DNA of 64,000 bases from Ferrimonas lipolytica. GTDB taxonomy: Bacteria; Pseudomonadota; Gammaproteobacteria; Enterobacterales; Shewanellaceae. Both the position numbers and the translations under genes were made by a program. The stretch covers positions 248,001-312,000 of the forward strand of contig NZ_CP051180.1 of the NCBI RefSeq assembly GCF_012295575.1, given 5' to 3'. This document shows, in pieces, positions 60,037 through 64,000 of this stretch. The notes beneath the pieces are model-generated. The model saw only the letters and a program-made list of their open reading frames with translations. It was not told where the DNA came from and searched no databases. Position 1 is the first letter of the stretch; each line of letters opens with the position of its first letter.

Positions 60037-60581
60037 TGAAACCTTATCCATTGATATTGGCTGCACTCCTGTTAGCAATAACGCTGTTAGGGTGCAGCTC
60101 GAACAGCGAGAGTTACCAACAGATGACCCCGGAGTTTCGCTTAGAGCAGTTCTTCGATGGCAAACTCGAAGCTCACGGCATGGTGCAGCAACGAAGTGGT
60201 GCCATTACTCGGCGTTTTCGAGCCGAGTTAATGGGTTCATGGCAGGTAGAGCAAGGCAAGCTACAAGGGGTATTGGATGAGCAGTTTTACTGGGATGATG
60301 GTGAAGTCTCAGAGCGGATTTGGTATCTCAGCGTAAATGACGATGGCAGTTACAGCGGCACTGCCGCTGATGTGATTGGCAGTGCTACTGGGACTGTCAG
60401 TGGTTCCGTCTTAACCTGGCAATATCAGTTGCAGTTACCGCCAAACCAAGGCGGTTGGAAGCTGACTTTTGATGACACCATGGTACTGATAGACGAGCAA
60501 CAATTGCTCAATATCGCCATTATGAAAAAGTGGGGCTTTGAGGTCGGTCGCGTAACCTTGCAAATTCGCAAATTGGATTAG
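60036..60581 (+). CDS. DUF3833 lipoprotein
   Basis: 181 residues, lipoprotein signal MKPYPLILAALLLAITLLGCSS with lipobox LLGC, then DUF3833: TPEFRLEQFFDGKLEAHGMVQQRSGAITRRFRAELMGSW...FYWDDGEVSERIWYL. Last gene of the RpoE operon. Probably an outer or inner membrane anchored protein with a beta structure. Function unknown. Confidence 0.93.
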   Translation: MKPYPLILAALLLAITLLGCSSNSESYQQMTPEFRLEQFFDGKLEAHGMVQQRSGAITRRFRAELMGSWQVEQGKLQGVLDEQFYWDDGEVSERIWYLSVNDDGSYSGTAADVIGSATGTVSGSVLTWQYQLQLPPNQGGWKLTFDDTMVLIDEQQLLNIAIMKKWGFEVGRVTLQIRKLD

Positions 60582-60682
60582 TCGGCTGTCGCCGCGGCAA
60601 CAAACTTGGAAGTTGAATCACGAGTGAGTTTGTGTGAGCTTTGCAAGCACATGCCTGCTTCACATCTTTGCAAGGAATGCTT

Positions 60683-61285
60683 ATGCGCGCCGCAATCCCC
60701 TTTATGTTACTGCTGCTCAGTGGTTGTACGTCAATGCCCATTACTACTATGTATAAATTGGTCACTCTGGAACCACTAGAACTTGATCCTGGCCAGCTGC
60801 AAGTGGCGGTCCGAACCGACAATAATGTGGTTATCGGCGATAATGGGGTGATGATGCATTGGGGTTACGTAAGTGAAGATAACAGCCTCACCTTAGATGA
60901 AAATTATCCGGTTATTGTGGATAGAGGAACTAGGCCGAGCAGTGTGCTGCTTGATGGCATCGGCAACAGTGAGCAGTTGGTGATTTTCAGTTTACGACCT
61001 GAGGACACTAAGTCGATGCGGCTGTTTCAGAGCCAAGTGTTAGCCCATCAGCAGCAAGGAGGGGAGGGCAGTGGTAGCTTTGGTTTGAAGTTTGAGCAGT
61101 TTTGCTTTATTGAAACGCCACTTGCGCCGATCGATACCGATATGTTTCTGCAAACCGATAGTGATGAGGGATTCTTTGTGTTCGTAGAGGATATCGACCT
61201 GCTTGAGCCAGATTGCGATCGCTGTGAAATCAAAGAGGTGCCGTTGTGTGACAGTAGCTCAGCTGAGGGCAGTGCAGGCTCATAG
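60683..61285 (+). CDS. hypothetical lipoprotein
   Basis: 200 residues from the ATG at 60683 (AAGGA 6 bases upstream): MRAAIPFMLLLLSGCTSMPITTMYKLVTLEPLELDP, lipobox LSGC. The rest is beta-rich (LQVAVRTDNNVVIGDNGVMMHWGYVSED...) with a Cys cluster near the end (CDRCEIKEVPLC). I recognise no family. Lies 101 bases after the DUF3833 stop without a clear terminator, so it may belong to that operon. Confidence 0.65.
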   Translation: MRAAIPFMLLLLSGCTSMPITTMYKLVTLEPLELDPGQLQVAVRTDNNVVIGDNGVMMHWGYVSEDNSLTLDENYPVIVDRGTRPSSVLLDGIGNSEQLVIFSLRPEDTKSMRLFQSQVLAHQQQGGEGSGSFGLKFEQFCFIETPLAPIDTDMFLQTDSDEGFFVFVEDIDLLEPDCDRCEIKEVPLCDSSSAEGSAGS

Positions 61286-61296
61286 CACCATAAAAA

Positions 61297-61661
61297 GGCT
61301 GTGTACCAACTAAGTGTTGTTCTTTCCAATGCTGTTAGAGCACTGGCTAGGCGAGTTTTGATACAAACGCAAAGCACTACGCCGTTGATCTTCTGCCGCA
61401 TTGGAGCAGTCCAGCGAAGCTCCTCTTTGGGGGCCGTCGCCACCGCGACATCCTCCCTAAAAGCACCTAATCGGTGAAGCCGAAGGCTTAAGATAAGCTT
61501 CAACAGCTCACTACGACACAGCTATTCCAAAGGGGGCGAAGCTTCCCCCCTAATGCATACAAGAATGTGCCGTCGCCACCGCGACATAACCCCCTAAGAG
61601 TGATGCAATCGGCAGAGCCGAAGGCTTGATATAAACCTCAACAGTTAACTGTGACACAGCC
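61297..61661 (-). mobile_element. MITE-like repeat, composite copy F
   Basis: Two joined units in reverse orientation: unit F1 about 61297-61521 (internal deletions and rearranged hairpins) and partial F2 about 61522-61661 starting inside the element at ATTCCAAAGGGGG. The composite is flanked by ATAAAAA on both sides (61290-61296 and 61662-61668), a 7-bp duplication; the right copy is the T-tract of the fkpA terminator. Suggests insertion next to, or into, an older copy. Confidence 0.75.
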
Positions 61662-61663
61662 AT

Positions 61664-61690
61664 AAAAAAGGGACGCCGCAGCGTCCCTTT
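61664..61690 (-). terminator. intrinsic terminator of fkpA
   Basis: AAAGGGACGC/GCGTCCCTTT with CGCA loop and T-run on the minus strand; adjacent to composite repeat copy F. Confidence 0.85.
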
Positions 61691-61716
61691 GTTCCAATCT
61701 GTAGCAAGCTTACGGA

Positions 61717-62511
61717 TTACTCAGCAGCAGCTTGAGATGGAATGCTTACCAGCTCAATTTCGAACTTAAGAGCAGCGTGTGGTGGGATATCTGCACCAGC
61801 ACCGCGAGCGCCATAGCCAAGTTCAGATGGGATGTACAGTTCGTACTTAGAACCCACTTCCATCAGCTGCAGACCTTCGGTCCAGCCTTTGATTACGCCG
61901 CTCAGTGGGAACTGAATGGTTTCGCCACGATCGTAGGAGGAATCGAACTGGTTACCGTCACGGGTAGTACCACGGTAGTGAACTTCAACGGTGTCAGCAG
62001 CGGTTGGCTTAGCGCCGTCAGCAGCACGTAGTTGGATTAGTACCAAACCAGAATCCGTTAGGATAGCGCCTTCGGTCTTAGCTACTTCAGCTAACCATTT
62101 CGGGCCTTCTGCTTTTTCTGCTTCCGCTTGTTCCGCTGCTAGCTTCTGCATCTCTTCTTGCTTAGCTTGCATTGCTGTTTGCATATCGGTTTGGAACTTT
62201 TGCAGCACTTCGGTGATCTGCTCTTCGCCCATCTGAGTGTTAGCTGCCATGGTGTCTTTGATGCCTTGGCGGATCAGATCAGCGTCTAATGGCTTATCCA
62301 TTTCTGCTTGTTGGGCGGTAATGGTCTCAATGTTTTGTACAACGTTTTGACCAATTGAGCTGCCGATGGCGTACGCCACTTTTTGCTCTTCAGTTTCGAA
62401 CTGAATAGCGGCTGGTGCTGCTGTTGCGGCAACTTCTTCTGTTTTACCGTCCTGACAACCGGTTAGGGCAATAGCCGCAGTTAACAGGCTGACTTTAAAA
62501 ATGGTTTGCAT
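61717..62511 (-). CDS. fkpA: FKBP-type peptidyl-prolyl isomerase lipoprotein (FkpA-like)
   Basis: 264 residues. Signal MQTIFKVSLLTAAIALTGCQDGK with lipobox LTGC, so membrane-anchored rather than soluble. N-terminal helical dimerisation arm rich in Glu/Gln/Ala, then the FKBP domain: ADTVEVHYRGTTRDGNQFDSSYDRGETIQFPLSGVIKGWTEGLQLMEVGSKYELYIPSELGYGARGAGADIPPHAALKFEIELVSI. Folds outer-membrane proteins in the periplasm. Terminator 27 bases past the stop. Confidence 0.93.
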   Translation of the reverse strand: MQTIFKVSLLTAAIALTGCQDGKTEEVAATAAPAAIQFETEEQKVAYAIGSSIGQNVVQNIETITAQQAEMDKPLDADLIRQGIKDTMAANTQMGEEQITEVLQKFQTDMQTAMQAKQEEMQKLAAEQAEAEKAEGPKWLAEVAKTEGAILTDSGLVLIQLRAADGAKPTAADTVEVHYRGTTRDGNQFDSSYDRGETIQFPLSGVIKGWTEGLQLMEVGSKYELYIPSELGYGARGAGADIPPHAALKFEIELVSIPSQAAAE

Positions 62512-62716
62512 GTGTCATTCCCTCAAAATTGGTTTTATTACTATTGGGGTCTACCTGCTTTATTGCAAGCTCTTATTGTTCGCAGTGGGGTTCGACTCAC
62601 CAACTCTGCTTTAGTTCCGCTTCGCAGAAGTAAAAGTTAGCCATGTCACCTCTTGTAGTCATTAGGTGAACCCTTTACTCTGCCGAGCTTTCCTACCCCA
62701 TTAAAGAGAAACGGTA

Positions 62717-63265
62717 ATGGCGCTAAAAGCCACAGTATTTAAAGCTCGAATTCAGCTGTCTGATATGGATCGTCATGTTTATATGGAACAGCCATTAACG
62801 ATGGCACGTCATCCATCAGAAACCGACGTACGGATGATGCTGCGAGTGTTGGCTTGGAGCATGTTTGCCCATGAACGGTTAGAGTTTTCTAAAGGTTTGT
62901 GTGAAGAGGACGAGCCTGAGTTATGGCAGAAGAGCTATAGCGATGAGATTGAGCTGTGGATTGAGATGGGTACCCCAGATGAAACGCGTTTGCGTAAAGC
63001 CTGTGGTAAAGCTCAACAAGTTGTTTTGTTTGCTTACGGCGATAATGCAGTTGCGGTTTGGTGGCAAAAAAACCAAGGTAAGTTTAGCAAATTGCGTAAC
63101 CTAACTGTGGTTCAGATTGATGACGCAGCGGCGGCACAAATGGCCGATATGGCTGAGCGGACTATGGATCTGGCAGTAACCATCAGCGATGGTCAAGTGA
63201 GCGTCAGCAACGACAACGGCTACTTGATGATCGATCCAATCTGGTTGCAGCGCTTCGATTCATAA
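62717..63265 (+). CDS. yaeQ: YaeQ-family protein
   Basis: 182 residues with the YaeQ pattern: ALKATVFKARIQLSDMDRHVYMEQPLTMARHPSETDVRMMLRVLAWSMFAHERLEFSKGLCEEDEPELWQ, YSDEIELWIEMGTPDETRLRKACGKAQQVVLFAYG. A PD-(D/E)xK-like fold of unknown role; related to RfaH multicopy suppression in enterics. Alone, divergent from fkpA with a 205-base gap. Confidence 0.93.
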   Translation: MALKATVFKARIQLSDMDRHVYMEQPLTMARHPSETDVRMMLRVLAWSMFAHERLEFSKGLCEEDEPELWQKSYSDEIELWIEMGTPDETRLRKACGKAQQVVLFAYGDNAVAVWWQKNQGKFSKLRNLTVVQIDDAAAAQMADMAERTMDLAVTISDGQVSVSNDNGYLMIDPIWLQRFDS

Positions 63266-63283
63266 GCGCTGCAGGTTTCTCGG

Positions 63284-63709
63284 TTAGGCTTGTTCGAACT
63301 CAACCAGTTGGTTTAGTCGCTGCTGCCATAGCTTGGTGATCTCTTTTAGATCTTCAATCGGATAAGGAAGTGGCGGCAATTGCCCCCAAATTGGTTTCGG
63401 CCAGCATGGGTCGTTGTGGTAGCGAGCAACGTGGTGCAGGTGTAACTGCGCCACCATGTTGCCGATCGCAGCAACATTGATCTTATCTGGGTGAACGTGC
63501 TGCTCCATCAAGGCGGCAATGGTGCAAGACTCGTGTATCAACTGTTGTTGATCAGTGTCTTCTAATTGATGGATCTCGCTAATATCTTTACGCATCGGCA
63601 CTAATAACAACCATGGGAACTGGCTATCTCGGCTTAATCGTACCTGGCATAGTGGTAAGGTACCAAGTAACACGCTGTCTGCTGCAAGGGTAGAGTTGAG
63701 TTCAAACAT
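63284..63709 (-). CDS. HIT-family nucleotide hydrolase-like protein
   Basis: 141 residues. HIT-fold with the histidine triad region QLHLHHVARYHNDPCWPKPIWG near 88-108, CQVRLSRDSQFPWLLLVPMRKDISEIHQL near 20-48. Length and layout match the diadenosine hydrolase-like branch of small bacterial HIT proteins. Substrate unknown. Convergent with yaeQ, 18 bases apart. Confidence 0.88.
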   Translation of the reverse strand: MFELNSTLAADSVLLGTLPLCQVRLSRDSQFPWLLLVPMRKDISEIHQLEDTDQQQLIHESCTIAALMEQHVHPDKINVAAIGNMVAQLHLHHVARYHNDPCWPKPIWGQLPPLPYPIEDLKEITKLWQQRLNQLVEFEQA

Positions 63710-63747
63710 CTTATTGTTCTTGTTCCGATTAAAAGTCTGCTCTAACG

Positions 63748-64000
63748 CTATCCTAACGCTACATTATGATCCATATGTTGCTCGCGAATTTTTATTAGTT
63801 CCGGTTCTAAAGCAATAAAAATATCGAGTAATTCCGGATCGAAATGATCGCCACGACAGTCAATCAAATGGGACATTGTTTGATCGATGCTCCAAGCTGA
63901 TTTATATGGTCGGTCTGAGGTCAGCGCATCAAACACATCACCAATGGCGACAATGCGCCCTTCAAGTGGAATCGATTCCTTCTTAATACCGTAGGGGTAG
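63748..64000 (-). CDS. HD-GYP domain protein, C-terminal end (partial)
   Basis: Only the last 83 residues are inside the window; the gene continues past 64000. YPYGIKKESIPLEGRIVAIGDVFDALTSDRPYKSAWSIDQTMSHLIDCRGDHFDPELLDIFIALEPELIKIREQHMDHN is the HD-GYP C-terminal half, with the conserved DVFDALTSDRPYK. A c-di-GMP phosphodiesterase is expected, often with an N-terminal REC domain, which cannot be seen here. A small region near the stop is unrelated tail. Confidence 0.85.
   Translation of the reverse strand, partial: YPYGIKKESIPLEGRIVAIGDVFDALTSDRPYKSAWSIDQTMSHLIDCRGDHFDPELLDIFIALEPELIKIREQHMDHNVALG

Noticed and set aside
62570-62630. GGTTCGACTC resembling a tRNA T-loop
   Set aside because: No acceptor, D or anticodon arms could be built around it.
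1-64000. CRISPR arrays, prophage or complete insertion sequence
   Set aside because: No regular short repeats with unique spacers, no phage structural genes and no transposase were seen.

Overview
The window looks like a chromosome segment from a marine gammaproteobacterium of the Alteromonadales type (Shewanella/Ferrimonas-like). This is inference from gene content: a leucine catabolism (liu) cluster under a MerR regulator, menA, a pentaheme nitrite reductase, a lipoprotein multiheme cytochrome, OmpW with an FNR-like box, an RpoE-ChrR photo-oxidative stress locus, YaeQ, YcaQ and YbaY homologues. No tRNA, rRNA, CRISPR array or prophage was seen. Most of the window is ordinary core or peripheral metabolism.

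Layout. 0-7 kb: the liuR-A-B-C-D-E operon (minus strand) for isovaleryl-CoA to acetoacetate. 7-15.5 kb: GrpB-like protein, acyl-CoA synthetase, MenA, an SDR that has lost its catalytic Tyr and Lys, TesB, a tandem glycine riboswitch in front of a Na+:glycine/alanine symporter, and a YbaY lipoprotein. 15.6-25 kb: aldo/keto reductase, OmpW, SerA, a TetR/aldehyde dehydrogenase pair, glutathione peroxidase, RpiA, a molybdopterin oxidoreductase, and a small heat-shock protein with a sigma-32 promoter and a ROSE-like 5' leader. 25-31 kb: two tandem zinc-ribbon proteins, RhlE, NrfA and a REC-REC-GGDEF protein. 31-45 kb: FlhB-tail and FliK-like proteins, MlaA, an RssB-like regulator, a degenerate GGDEF sensor, two LysR regulators, a Bcr/CflA transporter, DsbA with a CGNC active site, a class-B alkyl sulfatase, YdcH-like protein, YcaQ and an ACT protein.

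45-53.2 kb is the least ordinary part: AT-rich intergenic DNA around a lipoprotein with four C-terminal heme sites and about 500 heme-free residues, an orphan LuxR-type regulator, an unrecognised 11-TM membrane protein, a Tat-exported metallo-beta-lactamase-fold protein, and a G3E (CobW-type) GTPase fused to an unrecognised N-terminal domain of about 290 residues. I propose this as a candidate uncharacterised envelope redox/metalloenzyme locus; function is unknown. 53.6-60.6 kb: the RpoE (ECF)-ChrR pair and a divergent six-gene operon (SDR, FAD amine oxidase, DUF1365, CFA-like methyltransferase, chalcone-isomerase-like protein, DUF3833). Two promoters with the same TGATC(C/T)-N16-CGTAAC architecture tie the sigma factor to both transcription units. 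60.7-64 kb: a lipoprotein, FkpA, YaeQ, a HIT protein and the end of an HD-GYP protein.

A second unusual element runs through the window: a roughly 290-bp non-autonomous repeat (GGCTGTGT...ACACAGCC ends, many UUCG-type hairpins) in six large copies plus one probable remnant. Several copies have 7-bp direct flanking repeats, and five of the seven directly abut the T-tract of an intrinsic terminator, suggesting insertion into terminators.
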